The notes beneath the pieces are model-generated. The model did no database searches and was not told the DNA's origin. It worked only from the letters and a program-made list of their open reading frames with translations. Positions 45,795 to 56,399 of a stretch of 56,399 nt of DNA are shown one piece after another; position 1 is the first letter of the stretch; every line of letters begins with the position of its first letter. Both the position numbers and the translations under genes were made by a program. Source of the DNA: Antrodiella citrinella (Eukaryota > Basidiomycota > Agaricomycetes > Polyporales > Steccherinaceae); assembly GCA_004802725.1 (NCBI GenBank), contig SGPM01000168.1:1-56399 (forward strand). The letters are read 5' to 3'.

Positions 45795-47797
45795 ATGGCT
45801 CAACAACTTAAATATCCAAAGGTTTCTGGTGTGTATCGTGGTCTCTATGTGGCGATGCTCTGCGCTGAACTAATGAGGCTTCAGGATATCAATTGATTCA
45901 ACAAATTGGCGGTGGTGGTTTCTCTACGTGAGTAATGTCTTTCTGGCTATACACCTCCTTGCATCACTCGGTTTGTTCCATGTCGTCAAAGAATCGCTTA
46001 CCCATCTGGATATACAGTGTCTACCGCGCCGCAAACCTCGAAGAGCACAGAGTTGCTGCGTGCAAAGTTGTCGCTCTGACACCCCAAACTACTTCACACG
46101 AGCGCAAGATGATTGACAAAGAAATGCGTGTACATGCAGCACTGAAACACCGAAACGTCCTGGAATTCATCAATGCGATCGTCGTGGAACCAGGCAAGAA
46201 CGCAGGATATTTCCCTGCGATCTATATGTTGTTGGAGATTGCAGCTGGTGGGGACTTGTTTGACAAGATCGGTGCGTAAATTTAAATGCTTGTTGAGATA
46301 TTGAGAAAGAGAGATTGACGTGAGCACGATAGTTCCTGACGTGGGCATCGGTGAAGAGATCGCGCAGCATTACTTCACGCAATTGGCCAACGGTCTTGTA
46401 TGTTCGTTGCTTCACCCATCACGTCGAACTTTGCTCAACTTGTGTGTCAGTCCTACATCCATGATGAGGGCGTATGCCACCGAGATCTCAAACCCGAAAA
46501 TATCCTTCTGGACGTCGCCGGCACACTAAAGATATCCGATTTCGGACTATGCTCCGTCTACAAGCTCAAAGAAACAGGGAAGACGCGTAGATTGTCCGAA
46601 CGATGTGGGAGTTTACCTTATGTCGCACCAGAGGTACCACATTGCTCATCGCCACAGCAGATCTCCTCACTCATAATGTTTCAGTTAGGAACGGAAATCC
46701 CGTATGATGCTGAACCGATTGACGTCTGGGGTATTGGTGTCATTCTATTCACTATGTTAGCTGGAAGTGAGTGCCCATCCAGGATGCTCTATAACTTGAA
46801 CTAATTGAAGGCGTCGTAGATACTCCTTGGGATGAACCCACTGCACAAAGTACAGAATTTGTCCGATATTCCAAAGGTCGCTGCTTTGAAGACCACCCTT
46901 GGAGCGATTTTGGGAACAGCGTCCTATGTACGTTACATTGCAGTACATCTCAATCTCATTCATCTGCGCTCAATTTACGCTCCTTGCTAGCTCTTCTCAC
47001 CGGCATGCTCGCTATTGATCCAGAAACCCGAATGACGCTATCGGAGATCTTTGGTCATCCGTGGATGATGCGACCGAGTCAACTGGCAAACAAGGGTGTG
47101 GCGGCCATAGCAGACAAGCTAACAGAGAACTTGAGGCATACAGGCGATCTGGAGATGGCCTCACCTGATGTTGTGAACGCTATGTATGATTCTTGTCTTC
47201 CCTGTTCCGGTGATCAATTGACGTATCATGTGCAGGAACGTTGATTCTGAGGACGGTGATGAGGCAACGCGGTCAGACAGATATCAGTCGCAATTTACAC
47301 AGAACCTACAGCTTTTCGTCAGTGTCGTCTCTGCTAGCCACTTCCTCCCTCGAGTGCTCACGTCTCTCGATTCTTTTTAGACACAAACGCAAGCCGGTCG
47401 TAGATATACCCCTCATCTCACCAGATTTTACGCATCGCTTGGACCTGGAATTCTTCTGCATCTCATGCAGGAGTTTTTCTCTCAGAACGAGATACAGTCG
47501 AACCCACCAAAGGAGGTCCAATCGGGGCAAGAGAAGGGCATGTGGAAAATGCGTGTGGGTGGGTTTGACAGGCGGAAATTAATCTTCAAGGGGACGATTG
47601 AAGTGGAGCCGTTCGAGATGAATGGAATACAAGGAAGTTTCGTGGTCATGGCGAGGACGCAGGTGTGTGACTTCATTCTTACAGGAACAATGGATGTTGA
47701 GTTTATTGTCCAGGGAAACCCAATATCTTGGAGACAACTCTGGAAGGCAATGGTCACCTCCAAGATGCTCGAACCGCACGTCTTGAAGAAACGTTGA
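45795..47797 (+). CDS. CHK1: CHK1-type checkpoint Ser/Thr kinase
   Basis: About ten short introns join to roughly 470 residues. The kinase domain holds the glycine loop QIGGGGFSTVYRA, catalytic Lys in VAACKVVAL (about residue 42), CHRDLKPENILL (Asp about 144), DFGLCSVYKL and GSLPYVAPELGTEIPYD, with the Chk1-typical acceptance of YDAEPIDVWGIGVILF. The end of the kinase reads IFGHPWMM. The C-terminal regulatory part includes MWKMRVGGFDRRKLIFKG and the basic end WKAMVTSKMLEPHVLKKR, matching the kinase-associated domain of fungal Chk1. Chk1 acts in the nucleus downstream of the ATR pathway to halt the cell cycle on DNA damage. Two SQ/TQ sites, including QSQFTQ and QTQTQ, lie in the linker, as expected for ATR targets. 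Confidence 0.95.
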
Positions 47798-47928
47798 GAA
47801 AACGGTTGCAACCGCCTTTAAGCTTACATCTACGATATGATTTACTATTGAGTACACTTTCCACCATATAACCCTTTGCTTCATTGTATAGCCAGCAGAA
47901 CCATGTGCAATATACCTATTCCTTCTCG

Positions 47929-48536
47929 TCACTGCTTCTCCGTATCTTTCCCCTTCGCTTCCATCTGTGCCTGTGCCGCTCTTCTGCATGCATCCGCTGA
48001 TCCTTCTACTCTCGGTTTCTCATCCTCCTGGCTCCGTCCCACCGGCTCGTCTACTGCGTCGCTCCTCGTCTCCACCGGCTGTGCGAGCGTGTCTGTCGTG
48101 GACGTGGGGCTGCTTTGTTCAGCGTGCCTAGGGGGTAGGCTTGGTGGAAGCCGAGGAAAAGTCTGGTCCGAACCAGGTGCGTGAGTGGGCCTGTGATACT
48201 CCCGAGTCCGTGCAAGGTCATGGCTCTCATGATTGGTATCCCGTGCTTCTGTTTTCGCGGATTTGTGGCCACACGTTGTCGTAGACTCGTGGCGACCTGC
48301 TGTTCCCGTGGCAGCGTCCGCAAAGTCCATGGCGCCGACGCGGATCGACTCCCCGATGTCTGTGAGCACTGCGATAAGCAACTGTCTGCGTTCGCGGACC
48401 GTCTTCAATCGAACGTACCTCGTACAGACTCGAAGGTACCTCTGCGGACCGCTTCAGCTCATCCGAGTACCCTCGGAGATTTGCACATCCGATCTCACCT
48501 GACTTTGTCTCCTAATTTGCTTCCAACGTTCGACAT
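47929..48536 (-). CDS. Small hydrophilic protein, paralogue of the gene at 48972
   Basis: Three exons (48536-48499, 48441-48419, 48359-47929) give 163 residues. The start reads MSNVGSKLGDKVRGTFESVR, followed by DIGESIRVGAMDFADAATGT, then a long hydrophilic, charged tail rich in Glu, Ser, Thr, Arg and His. The second exon is 23 nt in both this gene and its divergent neighbour, and intron phases are the same, so they are duplicates. No signal peptide or membrane segment is seen. The short amphipathic head and disordered tail recall LEA/hydrophilin-like stress proteins, which is a guess. It is convergent with CHK1. Confidence 0.8.
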
Positions 48537-48971
48537 CTTTGAATCCAAGGACGAGGGCAGTTGAATGTGTAACGGCGATCAACTTGATGACTTCAGAGCC
48601 GCAGTTTTATCACGCAACTGTCAGTGGCTTGGAGTCAAAGAGCGCGTTAAGTAGCTATGCCGAGTTGAACTTTGTAGACTTCGTTGCGACAACATACGTT
48701 TATCAAGGAATGCGAAGAATAACAGATAAAAGAGGAGTGGTAGAGGATAACGATAAGTGTTGTCGTGCAATTCTGGGATTTACGAGGGCATTTCCAAAAA
48801 CGTGTCGAGTCCGACGGTCGCGTTGTGGAGCCGCAGTGATCTAGCCACCGACGTCATCCCCAACTGCCCATGCATAAAGCACGCGTCATGATATTGTACC
48901 TGACTTGTTCAGAACTACAACTACAAATCACGAAACCACATAATATCTGATAATCTTCTGTTCATTCAAAC
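48537..48971. promoter_or_regulatory. Shared divergent promoter of the small hydrophilic pair
   Basis: 435 bases separate the two start codons. Short open frames inside it (48539-48844) have no motif. The plus-strand start has the context CAAACATGTCG. Shared regulation is inferred from the arrangement only. Confidence 0.5.
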
Positions 48972-49576
48972 ATGTCGTCAGGAGCTAGCAACGCTGGAAG
49001 CAACCTCGGGCAGAAAGTCAAGTAAGTCGCAGATTCACGAACTGTTGAAGCAAGTAACCGCTGAGCTCTCCTCACAGAGGGGCTTTCGAGACAGCTCACG
49101 GTGAGACATCCCAAAGACCATCTACTTGTTCGAGAGAAGAAGTGCTCATGTACGCATCAACAGGTCTGGGTGAAACCGTTAGGGGAGGAACCCTTGACTT
49201 CATCGACTCAGCCGTCGGTCATGGCAAGCGCCACAACGCGACCGACCGCGGAGCGCAGGAGACGGAGGAAGGCATCGCACGCATGGAGCACGGAAAGGCA
49301 GGTGCTAACGCCACCACTCCAGTTCCTCAACCGGGACAGACTGCGGACAACAGTACGCATCCCGGTGCTCCAGGAAACGAGAAGCCGCATGGAGGGGTCA
49401 CATCAGCTCTACATGGAGCTGGGTACGGACCTAGTATGGGGACTGGGACGACGAACAACGTGGCGGGTGGGGCTGGAGCGACGAACAATGTGGCGAGTGG
49501 AGGTGCAGGATATGGTAGTAGCACTGGCACCAGTGCTGGTGCCAATACCGGGACGAACTCAGGGACGGCCGTGTGA
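48972..49576 (+). CDS. Small hydrophilic protein with Gly/Asn/Thr-rich tail
   Basis: Three exons (48972-49021, 49078-49100, 49164-49576) give 161 residues. The start reads MSSGASNAGSNLGQKVKGAF, followed by GLGETVRGGTLDFIDSAVGH and a charged stretch (ETEEGIARMEHGKAG). The tail is a low-complexity Gly/Ala/Asn/Thr run with repeats of GTTNNVAGGAG and ATNNVASGGAG. The head aligns with its divergent neighbour (GExIRxGxxDFxDxAxG). The tail has diverged completely. No catalytic residues or secretion signal are seen; function is unknown. Soluble, disordered, stress-related roles are plausible but unsupported. Confidence 0.82.
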
Positions 49577-49782
49577 AGTAAATGTTGCCAATGCATCGTT
49601 TGGAGGAATCTGTGTAGGAATACTTGAAGTGCAGAGATCTATAATATGATGGTCTTCAAGCGACGATTCCGCTGTCAAGTCTAAGTCTGTGAGTTGGGGT
49701 CCTCTGGTGTCGGTGAGGACCTCGTCTGTACTAGCAACCAATAGCTCCGAACAAAAATAGGAAGAATGGACCCAGAGGAAAA

Positions 49783-51036
49783 TTACACCCACGCTATGGT
49801 GTAGTGCACATACTCAACCAGATTCGCACCGTCAGACCTCGACCGCAAGTTCCCTTGTACTTCGCATAGCAGCACCTCCTTCGAGATAATCCCTATGGTA
49901 GTCGGCTGGAACGAGGAAAGCTGTGTCTCATTCGCGAACGCGAACACTTGTTCTACGGACTGGGACTCTGCGGTGTGCGTGGGACGAATGGGGGCCATCA
50001 AATGGAAGTGGTGATTGGCTTCGTTGGCCATTTGCGAACAGGTAGCGGGCTTGCGGAGGAAGCGTTCAACACAGCGGCGTATCCAGGCCGCCTGCTGGAC
50101 CTCGTAGGTAATATCGGCGCCGAAGATGAGGTCGAAGGGTTCGTCAAAAGGCTCTCTGGCTGGAGAAGACGGCAAATTCGACCAGTCGAGGTGATGAGCG
50201 GTGACGGACACAGTGCTCAATTCTGGAGACAATGCTATGTTGAGGGCGATGTTGTTGCGTAGGTTCTGGAGTACGGATGGGTGGAAATCAGTAGCAACAA
50301 TGGTCGCAGAGCCGCCTGTACCCGAGATGCCCTTCAGCCACTGACCAATCGTGAGACTGACCAATCCAGTCCCTGCCCCAAGCTCGAGCACCCTGATTGA
50401 CCGTTGCGAGCGGCTGCCCAATCCAAAGCCAGCGGGGTCCTCAACGATCATCTCCGCCAGCAAACATGCGCTTCCCCATGTCTGCGCGCCGACGCTGGAA
50501 TAGTCTTGGTTTTCCAAAGGAACGTCCGTGACCTGCATTTCGACTCCGCGCCCACTTTGGTGACGGAAGACAAATGCGCGTGAGACCAGCCCTGCAGACG
50601 CAGTGCCCGCACAAACTGCCAGAAGAGATGCTGCATCCTCGATGGTCTGTGCCCAGGCAGGGGCGTGCGCGTCTGAGGGCGGGGTGTCTTCTGCGTCGCT
50701 CACGACATCTCTCGCCTCTATGAGATCCGCGCGAGCGATGAGAGCCGTTAACCAGCGCACTGCGTACGCCCTTTCAAACTCGTCTTCACATATAGAGTCG
50801 TGTGAGAGGTGCGTGTTCGCCGAAGTCAAGGTCTGTTGTGCCTCCGGATCGGAGGCTATTCGGCTGGTAGTGAAGACAACCTTTCGATCAATTCGACGTG
50901 TCCCACGGACTTCCGAATTGTAAAGAAGACGAAGATAGGACAGCGCGTTAGCGATATCTTCGAGGGACGTCGACTTGATCTTTCCGATGGGCGGTAGTTG
51001 AGAAGTGGGTGGGTTGAGCGGGATTGTGATAGTCAT
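49783..51036 (-). CDS. Family-16-type (METTL21/EFM-like) protein methyltransferase
   Basis: An unspliced frame of 417 residues. A Class I SAM-binding core starts at about residue 217 with IRVLELGAGTGLVSLTIGQW (motif I), then ATIVATDFHPSVLQNLRNNI (motif post-I, Asp for SAM ribose), then FDLIFGADITYEVQQAAWI, matching the D-x-x-Y/E motif of lysine methyltransferases in this family. The W in the TWGSACLLAEMI stretch before motif I is also typical. The N-terminal 200 residues are family-specific and helical. Such enzymes methylate elongation factors, chaperones or ribosomal proteins; the substrate cannot be told from sequence. The start at 51036 (MTITIPLNPPTSQLPPIGKI) is the only suitable Met. Confidence 0.9.
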   Translation of the reverse strand: MTITIPLNPPTSQLPPIGKIKSTSLEDIANALSYLRLLYNSEVRGTRRIDRKVVFTTSRIASDPEAQQTLTSANTHLSHDSICEDEFERAYAVRWLTALIARADLIEARDVVSDAEDTPPSDAHAPAWAQTIEDAASLLAVCAGTASAGLVSRAFVFRHQSGRGVEMQVTDVPLENQDYSSVGAQTWGSACLLAEMIVEDPAGFGLGSRSQRSIRVLELGAGTGLVSLTIGQWLKGISGTGGSATIVATDFHPSVLQNLRNNIALNIALSPELSTVSVTAHHLDWSNLPSSPAREPFDEPFDLIFGADITYEVQQAAWIRRCVERFLRKPATCSQMANEANHHFHLMAPIRPTHTAESQSVEQVFAFANETQLSSFQPTTIGIISKEVLLCEVQGNLRSRSDGANLVEYVHYTIAWV

Positions 51037-52283
51037 ATTCGTGTTGGTGCTATGCTTGAGGCTTGAACTTTAATCAGATAATACATTACGAGAGGCCAAG
51101 TTGTAAAGAAAACCAGGAAGCTCACCATGGTGACAATAAGCTCGGCTGAGCGTTCTCTCTCATCGTTTATCGACTTTTTGCTCAAGCGATGCCGTGCCCC
51201 TGCCGAATGTTGTGAGATGTTGTGTGGACGTGTTGAATCCGGAAGCTCTTGGTCAACAAACATAAACTCGCGTGGCCAGTCGAACGCAAACTCACCCAAA
51301 AAGGCAGGAGGGTGGGTGTTGGGATATATGCTTGCCTGGTCCCAAAACGGATGGGGACGAGCCTAGAATTGCCTCTAGTTGTTCGCACACCTCACCGGCT
51401 CACACATCTCACGACTACAACGTGTTGCACATGTCTGCTCCATTGACGGAACGTATTTCCACGACGGAGGAACTCGAAGAGGTTCTATTGCTATTGACCT
51501 TCAACTTTTTTACATGTTGAAACCAGGGTGGGATTCGGTGATTCTGGAAGGTACCTTGTTTATTCTATCAATTCTGCGAACGGCGAACTTACAATATCTT
51601 TACCCGTAGGAACGTACCGAACGTATCAACGTCTTCGGTGTGTTTTTCCACGTCCGAGGAACAGGCTCAGAACTGTTCAACCGGGCTTCGTGGCACTAGG
51701 GACATCATCGGCTCTGACCAACTGCTCAATGACGCGAAATAACCTGCTGTATTCTGCTTCCATTCAATATGAGCTGGTTCTCTCAAGCATCATGAGGCTC
51801 GCATTCTTGTCGGACTCGTCGGGAGCATTCACACCACAAACGTTGAAGTGGCAATTGCTGGCACCACCTTGCTGTGCGAGGTGAGTACCCCAAATGAATT
51901 GTCCAATCCCTGATTGTCCACATGGTTCTGATTCCAAGATTGTCCATGATTGAACTTTCGCTCGTCATCACTTGGGGAATCCCTGTATCTGCTGCTTCTG
52001 GATTAGCGACAATTTAGCCGCTCAATCATATATTTAAGAAGTGCTATCGCTGCTAACCTGAGGTCAGTACCCTCTCAACCTCTTTTTGTCGTTCACCTAT
52101 CTCACTCATCATGTATTCATGCACTGGCTTGCGCATAAGCCGATACAACCGCTAAAATTCAAGCGTCAGCCCATGCTTACTAGGAGGACGAGCAAGCCGA
52201 TTCTCCGTTGGTATGGACAAACACATCATCTTGTCCGCAGCTCCCTCGCTCTCACAGTCGGGTGACCGTGTCTGCACCAAGCT
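51037..52283. other. Stretch between the methyltransferase and the 7TM remnant
   Basis: Plus-strand frames from 51430 (MSAPLTERISTTEELEEVLL) and 51528 (GRYLVYSINSANGELTISLP) may be exons of an unrecognised or decayed gene, but a joined model could not be made. A minus frame at 51033-51299 with one membrane-like segment (VSFLVFFTTWPLVMYYLI) lacks support. Confidence 0.3.
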
Positions 52284-52706
52284 TTGGATTCCACTACTGT
52301 TGTGTATTTGCTACGATCCACAGTTGTGGTCGCGGCGTACTATCAGTTGTGGCGGTCGCAAGGATTGGTGCGGACACGGCCACTCAGCAGAAGATACACG
52401 CTTTCCGATAGCATTCTGATGGTATCACTGGCGGCGAGTACCGGTGAGTTCGTGTGCGCTCGCCGACTGTGATCACATCACTATACCGCTGTAGTACTAG
52501 TACGCGACTCGCTGAATCGTTCTATATCGACTCATGGACTCTCACTTGTGCTCTTGATGCAGCTTTATGTAGCATCTCTCGATGTAGTGATCTGTCCTTC
52601 TATGAATGTTTTATCTTCAGAATGTACACGGTCGGTGTCGACGATCATCGCGAAGGTCAATTATTCGATGTTCATAATGAGAGAAAATTATCATGAGCGA
52701 ACTTGA
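52284..52706 (+). pseudogene. C-terminal remnant of a 7TM protein (DUF6534-like)
   Basis: Exon-like block VYLLRSTVVVAAYYQLWRSQ, then RYTLSDSILMVSLAASTG ending at a GTGAGT donor, then after a 53-base intron VLVRDSLNRSISTHGLSLVL and LYVASLDVV. The order (helix, charged loop with S/TDSxxxxL, STG before an intron, then a helix with LYxxSL) recalls DUF6534-type 7TM proteins of basidiomycetes. Upstream helices could not be found in an open frame, so the copy is probably truncated. Family assignment is from memory of motif spacing. Confidence 0.35.
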
Positions 52707-53037
52707 ACGCAGTATATTGCGCATATGACCACTCGACAACATTCACGTAACTTCTAATCAGAATAACATGTTTCGTCCTCGTGCAATGAAGTAGCTGACA
52801 TCGGTCTACAAGAACAGTCGTACTGTAAAAGATCGTATCTCGGACGTCGACGAAGATTGAAAGAATTGGCGGTGGGACTCTGGGAGACAGTCACGCGGCA
52901 GACGCTTTTCGGCCGGCTCAGGGAATTATTCGATCGGAGCTCCAATACGAGGCAAGACGAGCCGCCTTGGTCGTTCGTCCTGATCCCGAACGACTTCAAC
53001 AAACCCACCTCCCTCCTCCGTCAAGACATCCGTCAAA

Positions 53038-54354
53038 ATGGTGAGCCCATCAAGACTTTCTAGTCATTGGCCTGTGTATCTGGAGTTCGAAAACCGCGAG
53101 AATTTCGAAGGGCCATGAAGTTACGACGTTGGATGGTGAGTTGTTCATACGGATGACATTGGTCTTGTGCTAATTGACCGGACAGTTGTTGTAACTCTCG
53201 GAATTCTTTGCGTCAGCACATTTGGGTTTTATACCCCTTCCTAACGGAAGCGAAGTGCTGGGCTTGTTGCTTGTTGTCATCGTGCAGCGAGCACGAGCGT
53301 TAGAGCTCCGGATACACAGTCAATGGCCACAGGATTCGTCTTGTTGTTCTATTGCTGATGTTCCGTCTCAATGACCAGCCCAAGGCCGCCAAATCCGCCG
53401 GAAAGAAGCCCGCCGCTGCCCCCTTCGGCTCCAAGACCTCGGGCAAGGTCCAGAAGAACCCTCTCTTCGAGTCACACCCCAAGAACTTCGGTATCGGTGA
53501 GCAATTTTGACTCATGATTGTCGTAGCATATCTCTTGACAATTTATAATCTTCAGGTCAGGACATTCAACACAAGACCGACTTGACCCGCTTCGTCAAGT
53601 GGCCCGAATATGTTCGCCTTCAACGCCAGAAGGTTATACTCAACCAGCGTCTCAAGGTGCCCCCCGCCATCGCCCAGTTCACGCACACGTTGGACAAGAA
53701 CACTGCCACCCAGCTGTTCAAGCTCTTGAACAAGTGCGTGGTTATGCCAGACTTCGTAATGGTCATTCGCTGATGCAATTACTCCAGGTACCGCCCTGAG
53801 ACCAAGCAGGAGAAGAAGGCTCGTATTGATGCCCTAGCCAAGGCTACCGCCGAGGAGAAGGAGGCTCAGGCCAAGGACTCCAAGAAGCCCCTCTTTGTCA
53901 AGTACGGTCTCAACCACTGTGTTGCTCTCGTCGAGGCCAAGAAGGCGTCGCTCGTTGTTATCGCCCACGATGTTGACCCCATTGAGCTCGTCATCTTCCT
54001 CCCCGCTCTCTGCCGTAAGATGGGTGTCCCGTACGTCATCGTAAAGGGCAAGGCCCGTCTCGGCACGGTTGTCCACAAGAAGACCGCCGCTGTTGTCACC
54101 CTCCAGGACGTCAAGTCTGAGGACCAGCGCGAGTTGGCTACCCTCGTCTCTGCCTCCAAGGCCAACTTGTGGGTTCTCTTATATACGTCTGATATCATTG
54201 ATACTGATCAATACCCTATAGCTCCGACAAGTATGAGGAGCAGCGCCGTGTATGGGGTGGAGGTGTCCGTGGCAACAAGTCTGCCCAGAAGCTCAGGAAG
54301 CGAGCTAAGGCTGCTGGTCAGACTCTGTCTCTGGCGAACGCTACCAAGCTCTGA
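53038..54354 (+). CDS. RPL8: 60S ribosomal protein eL8 (L7a/L8)
   Basis: Five exons (53038-53040, 53379-53496, 53556-53733, 53788-54168, 54222-54354) give 270 residues. Exon 1 consists of only the start ATG, followed by a 338-base intron; the next exon starts [20 protein letters not shown]. Family motifs follow: [40 protein letters not shown], the L7Ae RNA-binding core [20 protein letters not shown] and [18 protein letters not shown], and a basic C-terminus ([20 protein letters not shown]). It is part of the large ribosomal subunit near 25S rRNA domains. The ATG-only exon is a known pattern in basidiomycete ribosomal genes. The Pyr-rich start region (CCACCTCCCTCCTCCGTC) before ATG fits a highly expressed gene. 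Confidence 0.97.
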
Positions 54355-55110
54355 GGACCTTCGTGTTCGCATGGCCGGAGGATTGTATACCGGACATACC
54401 CTATCATCAAAAGGATGTTGTCGTCATCACCACTATGTTCACCTCAGATGAATATGTCACTATGCTACATATGTACTGCTTGCAACACTTTGACAAGATG
54501 TTTTGTTTCATCTGAGCTCCAGCGGGAGTAGGGAGGCTTCTTGTGTAGGATATCGATGAATTCCATATGGTTGGAACTTGGACATGTTATAACGCGTATA
54601 TACCATAAGGAAGATGAGAATGAAGCGAGAGTGTAAGGTATTGCTATCATGATAAGACCGAAGAGATTGTAAAAGACGAACCGGATATGCAGAATGAGTG
54701 AGAAAGAATCAAGATGATGATGGATGGGCATGGCATGGGTTAACGCTTTCATTGAGTGTGCAGAAAAACATAACTGGGGAACGGGATCGTACCACCAATT
54801 CGACAAGAGCTGCAAAAACAGACACCACGCTATGCCCAAACAGAACGACAGCAAAATTAAGAGGAAGAACGTACATAAAAAGAACTGCAGAACGCAAAGC
54901 ACGAAGGGGAGAACAGGAAACAGGGGAAGCCAGTGTCACTGTCGATGTCCATCAGCAAACCATTTGTCCGAATTCGAGTCCGTCTGTCTGTCAGGGCACC
55001 TCGTGCGCGTGAATCCGAAACTCATCAACCCCCGTAGCCAACATCACCGCAACCTCACGCAGCCATCACAATGAAAACCCGCAGCGATCTCTCCTCCGTA
55101 GAGCACTGAA
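54355..55110. other. 3' flank of RPL8 and convergent 3' side of the right-edge gene
   Basis: No gene is seen. Long antisense frames (such as 54465-54902 minus, with several hydrophobic runs) are read from the 3' untranslated region and A/C-rich sequence and have no supporting motif. Confidence 0.55.
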
Positions 55111-56399
55111 TCACATCTCCTTGAGCTGGTCCATCATCTGAGCCATACTCCCAACATGCCACACGCCTCCCCAGCCCATACGGCGCTCGGTGCGGAGCGT
55201 GCGGGGCGTCTTGGGTTCAGNAGGGCGGACCCAATAGGGCGCACGGGGGGACGTGACGTGCAGCAAGGCGGAGGGGAGAGACGGACTGAGTGGAGATGCG
55301 GGCATCATACCAGAGGGCGCGCCGAAATCGAGGCGGAACTGGGCCATCAAGCGTGCGTCGGTGCCGATGATGGCGGCCTTTGCGTGCGAGATGGATTTCC
55401 TCCGCTTGATGACGGGGTTGTCTTCCTTCGACGGGGCGAAGGTGATGGGGGATGTGAGACCGGTGGGTGATTCGACGAGGGGTGCGTCAGCGACGAGGGA
55501 CGCCATCTTTGCGTTGTGGGATTGCAATTCACGGATATCGGCGACGCTGTAGAAGTCGCCCAGGGAGCGACTCCTACGAAGGGACCTCTTAGATCCTGAA
55601 CGTTGCACCTCTTTGGCGGCACCCATCCCTACAGCCTCCCGATGTGCGTCCTTGGGTGCAGGAGATTTGAAACGGACAGCCGAGTCGTCGACTGAAGCCG
55701 AACCAGTACGGTAAAGCTCGAGGTACGACCCGACGTTATTCTTCTCTACTACCTCGGTGACCTGTCCGAACGACGAATACACGAGCTCCTTCGGAACCGT
55801 TTCACCCAGGCAGCGCGTGAGTTTCTCCATCTTCTGCGAGCGGATCTGCGCTTCTGTCAGAGTAGTGACGGGTGAGACGTGCGCGAGGAGGTTGGAGGGA
55901 GACATCGGGACGGCGGTGGGGGATCTGTAGGGACACAAAATCATAATAGTTTGAGCCATCGGCCCTCGATATGAGAACATGAAACAATGAAACGATGACG
56001 TACCTCGCAGCGACGAGCCCAGGGTAGCGTAATGGGGAGAGCGGGGTCGCCTCGGTATACCGCGCAGGCTGGGGCAGGGACAACATAGCGGGCGGTGCCT
56101 TCCTCCTGGGCTTAAGGGTCCCCCTCGCAGGGACAGGCAACGCCAACACAGCAGGCCGGGCCTTCCTCCTCGGCTTCAGCGACCCCACGCGTATCGCGCC
56201 ACTACTCCTTGGGTCCTGGAGCGGCGGCGCACGGGCGGGCGCCTCGGGCGTCTTGAGCGCGGGCGAGAGGATGGAGCGGGCGAAGGTCTGGGGGAGAACG
56301 GGGACGCGAGGACGGTCTGGAGGCGTTCCATCATCGAGGCGTCGAACCCCATCGCCGCGGCGGTCGTGGGGCTCATCGTCTTGGGCGAGCTGGGGCCTG
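55111..56399 (-). CDS. C-terminal part of a disordered basic protein, open at the right edge
   Basis: The last exon runs 55924 to 55111. The preceding exon (from 56004 upward) contains two PRRKxxPAxLxLPxPAR repeats (for example LKPRRKAPPAMLSLPQPARY) and FARSILSPALKTPEAPA; its upstream end is not settled. Splicing at 56003/55925 joins in phase (LVAA|RSPTAVPMS). The C-terminal exon has TEAQIRSQKMEKLTRCLGET, Ser/Arg-rich KRSLRRSRSLGD, and a basic KRRKSISHAK. A single N at 55221 makes one residue unknown. No domain is recognised. The true start lies outside the window or in an unresolved upstream exon. Confidence 0.7.

Noticed and set aside
51033..51299. Single-membrane-span protein upstream of the methyltransferase
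   Set aside because: One hydrophobic run in a short frame overlapping the methyltransferase promoter; no start context or homologous motif.
53041..53378. C/D-box small nucleolar RNA in RPL8 intron 1
   Set aside because: A GATG-type match occurs, but no full C box and paired D box with terminal stem could be found.
54465..54902. Membrane-protein-like minus-strand frame
   Set aside because: Lies in the 3' flank of RPL8, has no homologous motif and no good start; hydrophobicity comes from T-rich antisense sequence.
1..56399. tRNA genes, rRNA, CRISPR arrays, telomere repeats
   Set aside because: I looked for T-loop signatures, direct-repeat/spacer patterns and TTAGGG runs and found nothing convincing.

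Overview
The window reads as nuclear DNA of a basidiomycete fungus, most likely an Agaricomycete (mushroom-forming). Genes carry many short (about 45-70 nt) GT..AG introns. Agaricomycete-type families recur: lineage-typical seven-transmembrane (7TM) proteins and Tad-like LINE and zinc-knuckle retroelements. Informational and signalling genes (GCN2, CHK1, metacaspase, ribosomal eL8) have a fungal layout. One ambiguous base lies at 55221, and genes run off both edges. No rRNA, tRNA or CRISPR array was recognised.

Left part (1-6600) is a retroelement graveyard on the minus strand. A frameshifted LINE-type (Tad-like) element holds an ORF1 remnant, endonuclease, reverse transcriptase and a decayed RNase H. 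Next to it is a truncated gag-like/zinc-knuckle/RT element with a TGGA microsatellite between its two gag-like pieces. From 7.1 to 11.2 kb lie two intron-rich copies of a 7TM family; two more copies sit at 41.8-44.8 kb, all on the minus strand. A foldback (hairpin) element lies at about 11.65-11.81 kb.

The centre (12-30 kb) has a Utp16/Bud21-like nucleolar protein (+), a 2060-residue disordered protein (-), a divergent pair of PEBP-family genes, a type I metacaspase with about 16 introns (+), and a secreted repeat protein (-). The repeat protein has a signal peptide and five tandem repeats, each ending in a Lys-Arg site. This is the architecture of a Kex2-processed multi-peptide precursor and is the most interesting locus here. 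At 30-33 kb two further 7TM paralogues converge: the minus copy has an intact reading frame and the plus copy carries two offsetting frameshifts.

The right part (34-56 kb) is mostly conserved housekeeping: GCN2 eIF2-alpha kinase (-) divergent from a small coiled-coil-like protein (+), CHK1 checkpoint kinase (+), a divergent pair of small hydrophilic paralogues, a family-16-type methyltransferase (-), a 7TM remnant (+), ribosomal protein eL8 (+) and the C-terminal part of a disordered protein that runs off the right edge (-).

Splice sites were inferred by eye from GT..AG signals, reading phase and agreement between paralogues. Coordinates of multi-exon genes are given as overall CDS spans, with exons named where they were worked out.
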